Assembly (NCBI GenBank): GCA_949358305.1 | Contig: OX442315.1 | Span: 11,310,427-11,374,426 of the forward strand | DNA from: Strigamia acuminata | Taxonomy: Eukaryota; Arthropoda; Chilopoda; Geophilomorpha; Linotaeniidae | Length of the DNA stretch: 64,000 bases | Direction: 5' to 3' | In this document: positions 35,601-44,800 of the stretch, in pieces | Numbering within the stretch: the stretch's first letter is position 1 | How the letters are laid out: the number at the start of each line of letters is the position of its first letter | Made by a program: the position numbers and the translations under genes | The notes under the pieces: model-generated | Seen by the model: the letters and a program-made list of their open reading frames with translations, nothing else | Told to the model about the DNA's origin: nothing | The model's database searches: none

Positions 35601-36230
35601 GTTTTAAAGATCAAAATTAAAACCGATAAGCCAGGAACATAACCTGCGCATTTCTTACACATTTCAAATTTTCCCGCGTTTAAATATAGACCCGGGGTTT
35701 GATGGGGCCCACGCACAAAAAAGAGGAAATGCGGTAACAACAAAAAAATCCATCTCACAGGTCTCATAGGTTTCCAAATCCTTTTTAGTGTTGGCATCGT
35801 GCACAAAATGTAAATTGAGATTGTAGAACTTAGCTACGTAGGCTCCCTTATTTAATTTTTTACTGTAATAAACTTGTCCCACAAGAATATCGCTGTTATA
35901 AGTTCTTCTCTCCATAAACTGAGCACTGAATTCATCAGGTAGAATAGGCAGTTTAGGAGGATCAGCACCTTAAATATTTAAAAAATAAATTACAGATTTG
36001 TGATAATTAATAGTGAATTAAATTCATTTCACATGAAACTGCACTCCAAGATACGCAAAGTAGAAATAAAACCAACATCTACAAAGAAAATAATTAAATA
36101 CAGTAATTAAATTTTAAGATTAAATTGAACCTAGTTACACTTACCCCGACTTCGCTCTTATGTAGACAACAAGAGGGTGCAAACTAGATGTGCAAAATGT
36201 CACGAGATAATGTAAACAATTATATTAGAT
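23691..36230 (-). CDS. gene A: secreted/membrane LolA-like plus PAN-module protein
   Basis: Nineteen coding exons, all GT-AG and phase-consistent, sum to 2394 bp (797 aa): 36078-36033, 35968-35759, 34463-34395, 34273-34214, 34113-33956, 31912-31793, 31737-31647, 31592-31450, 31246-31157, 31080-30966, 30242-30139, 26200-26134, 26054-25942, 25838-25772, 25678-25439, 25373-25125, 25058-24768, 23926-23894, 23818-23691. A 5' UTR exon ends at 36145 (GTAAGT) and splices right at the ATG. Order: signal peptide (MLVLFLLCVSWSAVSC); two 'PPKLP.LP..F' domains resembling the invertebrate LolA-like family; three six-Cys PAN/Apple-like modules (exons 15, 16, 17; e.g. TRCAKECDADRYSSCNMFMY, then CK); a short linker; one membrane span (LGIVMLLIGIVGGGGVVYFY); then a basic tail RRQRLTV. 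It is probably a single-pass surface protein; ligand unknown. A paralogue is at 50161-55313. Weak points are the eighth exon's end and the long intron 2. Confidence 0.7.
24060..24760. other. long intron 17 of gene A with small inverted repeat
   Basis: Contains short repeated 'ggcattagacatttcgg' words and a poly-C run near 24171-24181. A stretch near 24300-24325 recurs inverted near 24513-24537 (tatcggtttagagtatag). A 65-codon minus-strand open stretch (24463-24266) may be a decayed exon or chance; I see no splice sites that fit it into gene A. Confidence 0.35.
26217..29466. mobile_element. nested TA-target MITEs forming a 2.5-kb near-perfect palindrome
   Basis: An outer element starts GGGGGTTTCATTA (26219) and ends with its inverse just before the TA at 29467. 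Its start is interrupted at a TA by a second member of the same family that begins again with GGGGGTTTCATTATATG (about 26234) and ends CATATAATGAAACCCCC (about 28722). The inner copy is a huge hairpin: 26234-27220 is repeated inverted in 27735-28722, for example the 'gattcagggcgattttagcg' block against 'cgctaaaatcgccctgaatc'. The outer remnant (28726-29466) carries direct relatives of 26320-26630. All of this lies in intron 11 of gene A; the equivalent intron in gene B (54963-55027) is only 65 bp. Confidence 0.75.
29469..30091. mobile_element. MITE with repeated AACGTCATGACGTT palindromes
   Basis: Inverted ends CCGTCTTCCCCCGAACATAA at 29469 and the complement ending at 30091, with TA on both sides (29467-29468 and 30092-30093). 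The 14-bp palindrome AACGTCATGACGTT or a close form occurs about five times (near 29488, 29541, 29948, 29971, 30060). The middle has a GC-rich block and a run of about seven 'attcgtgtcaa'-type units (29808-29880). The left TA is shared with the neighbouring element that ends at 29466. Confidence 0.8.
30283..30939. mobile_element. TA-target MITE in intron 10 of gene A
   Basis: Bounded by TA (30281-30282 and 30940-30941). The ends share CAAGGTG and the block gatgcacccatttgaattga against its inverse tcaatcaaaatgggtgcatc near the right end; the right copy has an extra 'ttcacaagct'. There is no coding sequence. The equivalent intron in gene B (55132-55189) is 58 bp and lacks it. Confidence 0.7.
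31955..32972. repeat. 1-kb array of 21-bp (and 31-bp) A/T-rich units
   Basis: Units of aaaatttctctaaaaatgttc, in the first 400 bp interspersed with an extra 'taaaaatgtc' word that makes a 31-bp period. The unit length is a multiple of three and free of stops, so the array gives long false ORFs in several frames. It occupies intron 5 of gene A, directly next to the foldback element at 32987. Confidence 0.9.
32987..33931. mobile_element. 945-bp foldback element, TA target, TIRs of about 450 bp
   Basis: Flanked by TA (32985-32986 and 33932-33933). The left half, starting CAGGGTGAACAAAAAGTCTG, is mirrored almost completely by the right half, with only about 40 bp of non-matching loop near 33441-33478. 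No ORF is present. It is a non-autonomous element, plausibly mobilised by a Tc1/mariner-type transposase. It lies in intron 5 of gene A. Confidence 0.85.
34480..35535. mobile_element. insertion in intron 2 of gene A (unclassified)
   Basis: An (AAT/ATT) microsatellite (34485-34520) precedes a TA followed by CAGGATGTCCCAC, which looks like the end of a TA-target element. Then comes a GC-rich, promoter-like stretch (34640-35140) with TATATAA near 35023 and AATAAA at about 35050, as in a solo LTR, though I could not find matching ends. A strong hairpin (35149-35194) and GC-rich DNA open in several frames (35139-35489) follow. No known domain is seen. Confidence 0.4.
35149..35194. repeat. GC-rich hairpin, 20-21 bp arms
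   Basis: cgccgtgtcgccgcaacgtt pairs with the inverted copy ending at 35194 with only small bulges; the loop is about 4-5 bases. It lies in the GC-rich part of the intron 2 insertion. Function unknown. Confidence 0.6.
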
Positions 36231-36302
36231 AGGGCAGAAAAGCAGATAAGAGATAACAATGACGAAATTGCTTGTAATTGTATTTACAAATCTATCTTTT
36301 TA

Positions 36303-37783
36303 TCAGTTTTTTTTTACAACAGTAAATGAAGAATTGTGTAAGATCAAGTGATATAAAATAACTACATTTTTTGGGTAAAGGTTCCCAATTTGTGCCACGT
36401 GCAAGTTATTTTTCAACAAAAGAACATTAAAAGATAGGAAAACAAAACAAAGGAAAACAGCTCTTTCCCAAAATGGCCACGTAACGTTGTTGTGACGATG
36501 CCACAAACCCAGCCCTATTCCTCGGCTCGCCCGGACACTCAACCAGTTAATGCCGCCCGTTTTACAAAGGATAGACCCATACAAACTAGTTAATTAACTA
36601 ATAAATACCAAACTCGTAATTATCGTCGTAAGTCTTACTATTCAATCGTATACACTTAGCGCGCACAATGATTTACCTTACGGACATAAATACGTGAATA
36701 CTGCCAATACTGCCTTTGCTTGCAACTGGACCAAGGACTCTACCATTGAAGAGTATCGTCCACGACTGGCTGAAATTGGTTGGAACTCCGAATGAACAAT
36801 CAGTTGCCGGTACTGAGGCAGGGAGTAATTGTGATAATGAGTCAACAGCGTCAGTCTCCATTCGCGCATCAAACTTTGAGTTCTCAAACCCCGCCAACAA
36901 ATTTGGAGCCAAAACCCCTGATTAACCCAGTTATCCCTGGCCGAAGCAACCAGCATCGATAACCACAACGGTGTCAAAAGGACCGCCACTGAGTACACGG
37001 GTACCGGCGCCGTTGAAGGATTATTTGGCCCCATCACAGATGACAAATATAGTTAACTCACGTAACTTAAATAAATGAAATATTGTTAAAACTTATCTTG
37101 AAGGACGGATGGAGTCGAATTTACTCGAAATTTGTTGCGGACACAAGGAAGACACGATGTGATTGTTACATTTACAAAAGTATAACTGAAGTTTTTATTC
37201 ATTGTGTTGAATTACAATAGAAAGGGGATTAAAACCCCTTATTTCTCGGAAAGGATTAACGTGGGTCACGGATAAGTTTACACCTGCGCCACGGTGGTTT
37301 AAATGCGAAACTAAATTGGTTTCTCTTGGAAACCGCCAGTTTCCACAACAAAGGCAAAGTGACTACAGACGATCATCGTTTACCACCAGCAACTTTGATC
37401 CCCATCACGTCGGCACCTAGTGTTATTAACGATTTAAATTCACCTACAGGTGCTAGGCCCAAGTCAAACCACCAGCCAGTTGAACATCATGACGAACAAG
37501 CCGCCAAAAACACTTCAAAATAAGCTGACGAGGAACAGCAAAGAAAAGAGGCGTGTGATGACGCCATTCACAATATGTTGCGCACCGCTTCCTATAATGC
37601 AACGTTTGCCCCAGCTGACACGCTCTTACAAGGACAACATGGTTGGGATGACTCCGAACCGACGGTGCTGTTGCCCAACTTGGAATTGTTTGCAGTTTCT
37701 CGCACGGCACCCGAGTGTGCGTGCAATTTGGTATGTCAAACAAAATGCAGAAGCAATTGTTTCGCTCATTGGCGTATGCCGAT
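36303..37783. mobile_element. transposon debris next to the large LTR element
   Basis: 37060-37280 is related to the dispersed repeat at 14620-14820. From 37326 an open frame on the plus strand continues to the LTR border with one stop at 37521-37523; its second part (ADEEQQRKEACDDAIHNMLR ...) looks like real, decayed coding sequence, but I do not recognise it. The frame runs straight into the LTR at 37784, so this sequence was present before, or joined to, the LTR. Confidence 0.4.
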
Positions 37784-38745
37784 TGTGGTGATCTCAAAAT
37801 ATTCACCAACTTAGAAGATAAAATTAATTGTCTTCTAATTAATTTGACTGTGGCACACGCCAAGTCAGATCATGTGACCGAGGGGAGAAATCCTCTCTAG
37901 GCACATATCACCCCAGGTTGTCCGGGGTGAAAACGGTTATTAGCCGTTATGGTGCAATATGGTGTAATAACCACTAGTTGCACCCATTTGAGCTAAGTGC
38001 GCAGGTTTTCTGCGCAATATTGAAGCGTGCTGGGCTCGCGCCTTGGCTCAAATCGGGACTCTGAAAAATACAACAACAACCTCAACATCACTGCTTTTGC
38101 TCCTGAAAGAAAAGTATTGATAGAGGACCGTTGTAACTCAGTTTCACCTGCTATCTTTGTGCCACCCAAAGCACAAAGCCAGCAATTCAGCTTGAATTAG
38201 CCGTCGCTAATTCCAGCTATCGAGAAGTAGAAGTTTCCCGAAGTGACGTGAACCATCGCCGTCGCAGCAGCGCGAACTGTTGCCACCGCCATCGAACGCC
38301 AGTCGGACGCCCGTGACCGTGAACCACCGCCAGCAAGCCGTCGTACGAGTTACGGAAGAAGCCCACGAGAACCATCGTCTTCGACCATCGTTCGTGAGTT
38401 TGCAGAACGAAGACAATTTGCCTTCGCCTAACAACTGTGTGTTGTTTAAGCGCCATTTTAGCGCTTTGTAGCTTGCAACAGTCGTTGCAAGCCCTTCCAT
38501 TGTTCCCGCTCATTTATTCTTGCGACTTGTCGCATTCTGTGATATTTCCATCGTTTTTCAATATATATTGTAATTTAAAGAATAAACATTTGTGTGATTT
38601 TTATTACCATATTAAATTGTGCCTTTATTTCCATAAACTTAACCCTAGACAAGTTTCGGCCGCGATATAAGTCTTGTTAAGCATTCACCTGCGGTTTCGT
38701 GCTTATTTATTAGAAATAAGTGCGATAATAACCCGGATCGCAGCA
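37784..38745 (+). repeat. 5' LTR of element 1
   Basis: Begins TGTGGTGATC and ends GATCGCAGCA (TG...CA). It is followed after two bases by a primer-binding site. AATAAA occurs at about 38580 after AT-rich DNA with TATATAT at about 38562. It is 962 bp, while the 3' LTR is 991 bp. The first 260 bp are almost identical in the two, but the middle differs at many positions (for example 38060-38190 against 49445-49570). Confidence 0.9.
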
Positions 38746-38747
38746 CG

Positions 38748-38765
38748 TGGGGGCCCGTCCGGGAT
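38748..38765 (+). promoter_or_regulatory. primer-binding site, tRNA-Pro type (element 1)
   Basis: TGGGGGCCCGTCCGGGAT starts two bases (CG) after the LTR. It differs by one base from the well-known retroviral tRNA-Pro primer site, so minus-strand DNA synthesis probably starts from a proline tRNA. Confidence 0.85.
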
Positions 38766-38858
38766 AGTCATTGTATAAATTTTGATAGTTTAAAATTTAC
38801 CCGCCATTTTTATCTTGCTTATCTTTCTTCTCTATCCTTTCTTTGTCTTCATTGAAAA

Positions 38859-41800
38859 ATGGCGACTCCAGGCGAAAAGAGACCGAGAGGAAGGCCGGCG
38901 AAGAGACGAGTGGCGATCGATCTACCAGCCGTGGATCAAGAAGTGACTGAGTCACAAGAACTGTTTGAAGCCATGGATCAAACAGCTAACTGTGACTCGG
39001 CACAGTTAATCGTGAATGAATTCACGCAAGCGTTGGAGCGACAACAGCCATCCCCGCCAAGCGGCCAGTTGGACTTAAACAATCCAACTGGAAGTGGCCG
39101 TTCCAAGTCGCAAAACGATGAGTTGAATTTACGAATTCAATCGTCAAGTGCAGAGCACTCGCTGAATTCATCACCGGTTCAAGGTGCAGCACAGCAAGAT
39201 TCTGAGAACTCCAATATGGAAGTTTCTCATTCTCCCGTGCGTGTAACCATGATGGACGCACTCCGTGAGCAAGCTAGGCTCGAGGGAGTAAAAGTCACTA
39301 GCGAAATGACTGTGGAACAAATCCACAAAGCTATGGTTCGCAAACAAAGCCAAAAAGACGTTGAAATCGTCAGAACAAGCTTACAAGCAGAGTTCGAGCG
39401 AATGCATGCAGAAATGCATCAGCAAAATGCCGAACTAAAACAACAACGTGCGAATGACCATGTTAAGTTGTTACAATTAGAGCAGGAAAAAGCTTCCTGG
39501 CTAATTACTGACGAAGAGCAACAACAAAGGCTCGAGCAACTAAATCAAGCACAAAAAGATTTAGAAATTGCTAATGATAATTTAAGATTGGCCAACGCAA
39601 ATTTGCGAGAAGCCAACACAAATTTAATGACTGCCGAACTAACCGCCCCAGTTCGAGCGAGGGAAGCAATCCCCTCCACTTCTCGAAATTACGAGAATCA
39701 TGCTGCAGAACAAGCAGCAAGGGCTAAGAGATTAGCACAACGAGAAAACGAAGTATTTCTCGCTCGACAGCAGTCCGTAATTGATGCTGGTCAAGCCGCC
39801 AAAAGTCAAAGTACTGCAGAGCAGTTATTACGTGCCGACTTAGCTGCGCAAGCTCGTGAAAACGAAATTCTTCGCGCAGATCTATTGACGGTGCAAGAAA
39901 ACTTTGCAGTAGTCGTACAAAAAGTACAAGACGTTTGCGGCGAAGATAATTTTGCAAAGCCAGCCCCAGTTTTGCAAAAAGGTGCTTCCAAATCACCTGA
40001 GTTGATTGATTTAACATCAGCTGAACCGAAAGTCAGTCGACAATCAAGCTGGACTGACAGTGATGACTCACGCAGTAGTCGTGGAAGCCGTAATAGTCAT
40101 CACAGTCGCAAAAAGCGAAAGCGACAACCAGACCCGACCGAATATCATTCCCCAAACGTTCCGCAAAATTCGGATCGATTCTTTAGCAATAGCGACCGAT
40201 TAATCGGAATGTTAGAGAGAAAAAATAAAGAACGTGAGAAACCACACGATCGTGGACGGTCACACGATAATCCGCGAGAAGGCTCACCAAAGCGAGATTG
40301 TCATAACGACATCCGTGATGGACCGAGATATCGTGGAAATCCGCCAGGTGGTAACCCACCAGGTGGAGATAGTTCAGATGGGCATGGAGGTGGCCACTCA
40401 CGTGACCACAATTCGAATGGCAATCGAGGTGGAAGGGGACCACCAAATGGAGACCGTCGTCCGCCAGATGGCGACGATCCTCCGGACCCTGATCCGCCGC
40501 CAAATCCGAATTATGAATCTGCGTCAGATACAGATTCCTCACACCCCAGTGTGAGAGGGCGATCTCGTCACAGAACCCGTAGTAGAACTCAAAGACCCGA
40601 TTTCTACACGAAAGATGAGATTGACCAGTTGTTGAGGCAAAATCCTCAACAACAGCGAAAAAGCAGAAGGGATAAAATTATTTTGCAAAAAATAAATGAA
40701 TTCACTTCTGATAAATGGACTCATCAAACAACAGATGAAAAGTTCATTAGATGGGATCGAGTTATCCCACATGCCTATAATGGAAATTGGCAAGCAGGGT
40801 CAAACCTCTTGCTGGAAATATTCGAACTAGGCAAGGTTCACAGTTTTGGCTGTGAAGGTGCATTGGCCCATCTAGTACCAAGAATACTGGTTGGCGATGT
40901 CAAGGAGTGGTTTCGTAGGAAAGACTTCACGAAGTGGGATGACTTCGTTAAACAATTTATGTTTAAATTTGGTGAATCGAGCGAAGACATCAAGACGCTC
41001 TGGAGATGTCTTAAGCAACGAAAAGGCGAAAGCTTACATTCGTACATGCTAAGAGCAGAGAATCTGCTTGGCAGAATGCCACATGCTGTTACTGATGCAA
41101 CAGCAGATGATCAGTTTAGAGCTGGCCTCACAGAATATAGTAAAAATATTCTGATGATGTCGGACGCTCCCGACCCGGGGAAATTCTCCGAGTTAAACGA
41201 GTTCATGGAGGTCAATCAATTGCGCATTGACGAAAAGTACAAAGCTTACCTTACAGATAGCGAAAGGTCAGCGTACTTAAAGCGAGAGAAAAGACTCGCT
41301 GAGCAAAACAATGAAACCTTCAATGGTTTGAAATTGTTGCAGCCACCTAGTTACGAAGACTTTCTAGACGAGGTGGAAGGGAAGAGTTCGAAAAAAGAAT
41401 CTTCCAAAAAGGACGTCAAAAATCCTCATTCAGTTCCTAAGTTACATGCAAATATAACTGGAGCTGAAACTCCGTCGTCTGAAGCTGAAGAAGCTGAAGA
41501 GGAGGAGGAAGCAGGAGATGAGACGTTGGCTTTATTGGCCAAAGCAGCGGCGTTGTTAGCAAAAAATAACCCCGTTGCAGGCAAATGGAAGCCAAGAATG
41601 AAATCAAAAAAGGTTTCTTTTGACGCATCAAAGGTGAATACCGAAAGAAATTCAAAGTCACCTGCGGTGTCGCCTGAGCGCCGGTCTGACGCTCGTTCTC
41701 GTTCTGCCTCACCAGCAGCAACAAAAAAGAAATCGCCTGCCACTGATCCATGCAATTTATGCAAAAAATTAGGGCATTGGCAAAAAGACTGCCCTTCCTC

Positions 41801-41882
41801 TAAAAAGGACAAACCAGTGTCAACAGCTGAGTTTGAAAAAGCAGTCAAGATCATAACTGACATGTTTCGAAAAAACTTGTAG
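38859..41882 (+). CDS. gag: Gag of Ty3/Gypsy-type element 1
   Basis: 1007-aa structural polyprotein starting at the first good ATG downstream of the primer site. In order: a basic AT-hook-like start (KRPRGRPAKRR); a long Gln/Glu-rich coiled-coil region (about 170-370); a disordered Arg/Ser/Gly/Pro part (about 400-590); a capsid-like segment (about 610-800, with 'W..FV..F' and 'LH.Y..R'); an acidic/Ala stretch; and near the end one CCHC zinc knuckle, CNLCKKLGHWQKDC (about 964-977), for RNA binding. It is about twice the size of a usual Gypsy Gag because of the N-terminal extension. It ends at TAG (41880) just after an A AAA AAC slippery site that leads into Pol. Confidence 0.9.
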   Translation: MATPGEKRPRGRPAKRRVAIDLPAVDQEVTESQELFEAMDQTANCDSAQLIVNEFTQALERQQPSPPSGQLDLNNPTGSGRSKSQNDELNLRIQSSSAEHSLNSSPVQGAAQQDSENSNMEVSHSPVRVTMMDALREQARLEGVKVTSEMTVEQIHKAMVRKQSQKDVEIVRTSLQAEFERMHAEMHQQNAELKQQRANDHVKLLQLEQEKASWLITDEEQQQRLEQLNQAQKDLEIANDNLRLANANLREANTNLMTAELTAPVRAREAIPSTSRNYENHAAEQAARAKRLAQRENEVFLARQQSVIDAGQAAKSQSTAEQLLRADLAAQARENEILRADLLTVQENFAVVVQKVQDVCGEDNFAKPAPVLQKGASKSPELIDLTSAEPKVSRQSSWTDSDDSRSSRGSRNSHHSRKKRKRQPDPTEYHSPNVPQNSDRFFSNSDRLIGMLERKNKEREKPHDRGRSHDNPREGSPKRDCHNDIRDGPRYRGNPPGGNPPGGDSSDGHGGGHSRDHNSNGNRGGRGPPNGDRRPPDGDDPPDPDPPPNPNYESASDTDSSHPSVRGRSRHRTRSRTQRPDFYTKDEIDQLLRQNPQQQRKSRRDKIILQKINEFTSDKWTHQTTDEKFIRWDRVIPHAYNGNWQAGSNLLLEIFELGKVHSFGCEGALAHLVPRILVGDVKEWFRRKDFTKWDDFVKQFMFKFGESSEDIKTLWRCLKQRKGESLHSYMLRAENLLGRMPHAVTDATADDQFRAGLTEYSKNILMMSDAPDPGKFSELNEFMEVNQLRIDEKYKAYLTDSERSAYLKREKRLAEQNNETFNGLKLLQPPSYEDFLDEVEGKSSKKESSKKDVKNPHSVPKLHANITGAETPSSEAEEAEEEEEAGDETLALLAKAAALLAKNNPVAGKWKPRMKSKKVSFDASKVNTERNSKSPAVSPERRSDARSRSASPAATKKKSPATDPCNLCKKLGHWQKDCPSSKKDKPVSTAEFEKAVKIITDMFRKNL

Positions 41883-44800
41883 GCGCAGATCCATCAGGTC
41901 TAGTGGACGCTGCGTCACCTCCGAAATCGGAATCAGAGAATGAAAATCTGAAGATAATGGAAGATGTTGGAGAAGTTATTGATGAATTAATTCGTCAAAC
42001 AGAACTAAAAGAAAAAGAATCTCTTGATGTAAAAAAGGAGATTGTCGGCGAAACCCCGACTGAAGAAGACACTTCCAATATTCAAGATAAAGTCGAAATT
42101 AAAGATGATAGACCAAGCTCAGTTCCAGAGACACCTGGAATTGAGGAGTGCATTAAGTTATTTGCAGCTACAACTCTTGATACCAATGAGTTATTAGATG
42201 AATTGCCTTTGGAGCCTCCAATTACAGTTCATCATAAATTGCGCAAGTTTGAGTGCAAAGTGGCTGGAATACCAAACAGCCAAGACCTTCCGACGTTAAA
42301 GTTAGAAACGTTAAAGGGTGTAATAACTGGAATGTTGGACTCAGGAGCAAATAAAAGCTTCCTAGCCACTTCAGTTATTAATCAATTAGGTCTAGAAAAA
42401 TATCTGCGACCTATCGGACCTGGTGTCAGAGTTACGACGGCTAGTGAAGAAGTCACTCCAGATGGAACCATCCATCTTTCATTTCGATGGACACATGGCA
42501 CGTTACGTCATCCGTTCATCGTAATACCAAATAAGTACCCCATGGTACTATTGGGTTGCGATTTTATGAATAAATTAAAAATCCAACCTAATCCACAGAC
42601 GATGTCTTGGAATTTCACGCAACCTGTGGATGCAGATTTACCCTACATTCCACAAGCGTTGCTGGATCGTTATTTGGAGAAAATAGAGGAACCCGATTCC
42701 TCATTTATGACCTTTGCAAAAGCTTATGCTGCAAGTGTAACTCAAGGCAAAATTGATGAAGAGAATTTCATCCAAAAGTTAGTCGAAGAAGCTAACTTAA
42801 ATTTGGAGCAATCCAAATTATTAGAAAAGATGTTATCCAAACATAAAAGGATTATTTCTAAAGATCCAGGTAAAACACACCTGGTTAAGCACAAGATTGA
42901 GCTTGACACGGAGAAACCCATCCGTGTCCCCTTTAAGAGCATAAACCCTCAAAAAAGGGAAATAATCAGACAACTTTGTCAAGACATGATTGACAAAGGC
43001 GTAGTCGTCAAAGCTGAAGGCGATTACGGAATGCGGCCAGTCCTAGTCATGCGACCAGGAAACGACCCACGCTTGTGCATTGATTTTCGCCCCATCAATA
43101 CACATACTAAGTACAACCCACCTCAAATGCCAACAATTGAGGAAATTCTGCGAGAAATCGGAGAATTCGAATGGGTCAGTACTATAGATCTGACCAAGGG
43201 ATATTGGCAGATAGAATTGCGCCCTGAAGACAGAGAAAAGACTGCCTTCTGGAGCCCAATGGGAAGACTAATGTTTTTAGTCATGCCTTTCGGATTAGTA
43301 AACGCACCAACTACTTTCCAAGAATTGATGGAAAAAGTTTTGGGTGACGTTTACAGAAAATTTGCATGGGCATATTTGGATGACATAATTGTTGTATCCA
43401 AATCGTTCGAAGAACACATTAAACATTTAGATATAGTGTTTAAAAAATTGGCAGAAGCTAATTTACATGCGCACCCTGGCAAGACGCATCTCTGTAGAAA
43501 GGAATTAATTTTTCTAGGCTACAAAGTAGGAGTAGAAGGACTTGCAGTAGACCCTAAAAAGGTCGCTGCAATTACGCAATTTCCGGCTCCTACCAATCTT
43601 AAGGAATTACAAAGATTTCTAGGCATGGTGAATTTCTTTCACCGCCTAATCAAGAATTTGGCCACGGTTGCAGAACCATTAAGGCCTCTCTTGAAGAAAG
43701 ATGCGGAGTTCGATTGGGAACTACATCATCAAGCAGCATTCGACGCAATAAAAGACTTGCTTACGAATGCTGAAACAATGAAGATGCCTGACTTGTACAT
43801 GCCATTTATTGTTCATACTGACGCCAGTAGACAAGGGTTGGGTGCAGCCCTTACACAAAAGAAAATTGTGGATGGCCAAGAAGTCGAAATGCCATGCGTG
43901 TATGCAAGCAGAAGCTTGCAGCCCGCAGAGAAAAATTATACTGTGACAGAATTGGAATGTCTCGCAGTAGTATGGGGATTGCGCAAATTTCGCCCATACT
44001 TAGAGTACACTACATTCACTGTACAAACGGATCACCAAGCACTTAAGTGGTTGATGTCGTTATCTGACCCGTCGGGCAGATTAGCTCGTTGGCAAATGGA
44101 GCTGATGGCGTATTCGTTCGAAATACAGTACGTCAAAGGTCCGCTGAATGTAATAGCAGACGCATTGTCTCGTGCACCTGTCAGCGCACCTGACGAACCA
44201 GAAGACGATGGCGATAATGATGATTTATTATCATATTGTCCATCTCCTTGCCGAAGTTGGCAAATGGGAAAATTGAACGAATTACCCAAGTCAATAATAG
44301 TTAATGAAGACGATCAAGCATTAATTAATTTTTGTATTAACATGCATGATCCGTCAGGAACCCCTGACGTCGAATTAAGAGCTATGATGGCTAAAAAATT
44401 CGAGCTGCCAACAACAAATGTTTTAATTAAAGCATTTGCAGCTAAAATTGCCAAACAATTAGAATGTGATCCTCCAACGAGAGATGACATTATTGCAGCG
44501 CAAAAAGCAGACAAATTTTGCCAACATATTCGCAATTACTTGTTAAACAAGCAATATCCTAGTTACATAGTAACTCGTCTTCAAAGAAGAAATTTTGAAA
44601 GACACGCGAGTACTTATCTCATTGAAGAAGATATGTTACTCCACTATCATCCTACCTCTACCGATGAATTAGGAGAGGATGGTAGGGCACTTAAAGTTGT
44701 TGTGCCAAGAAAATTGATTTATAAAATCATATGGTTGATGCACGGACATCCACTGTCCGGCCACCCAGGCATTGCGAGGACAATGTACAGAACTCGAAGA

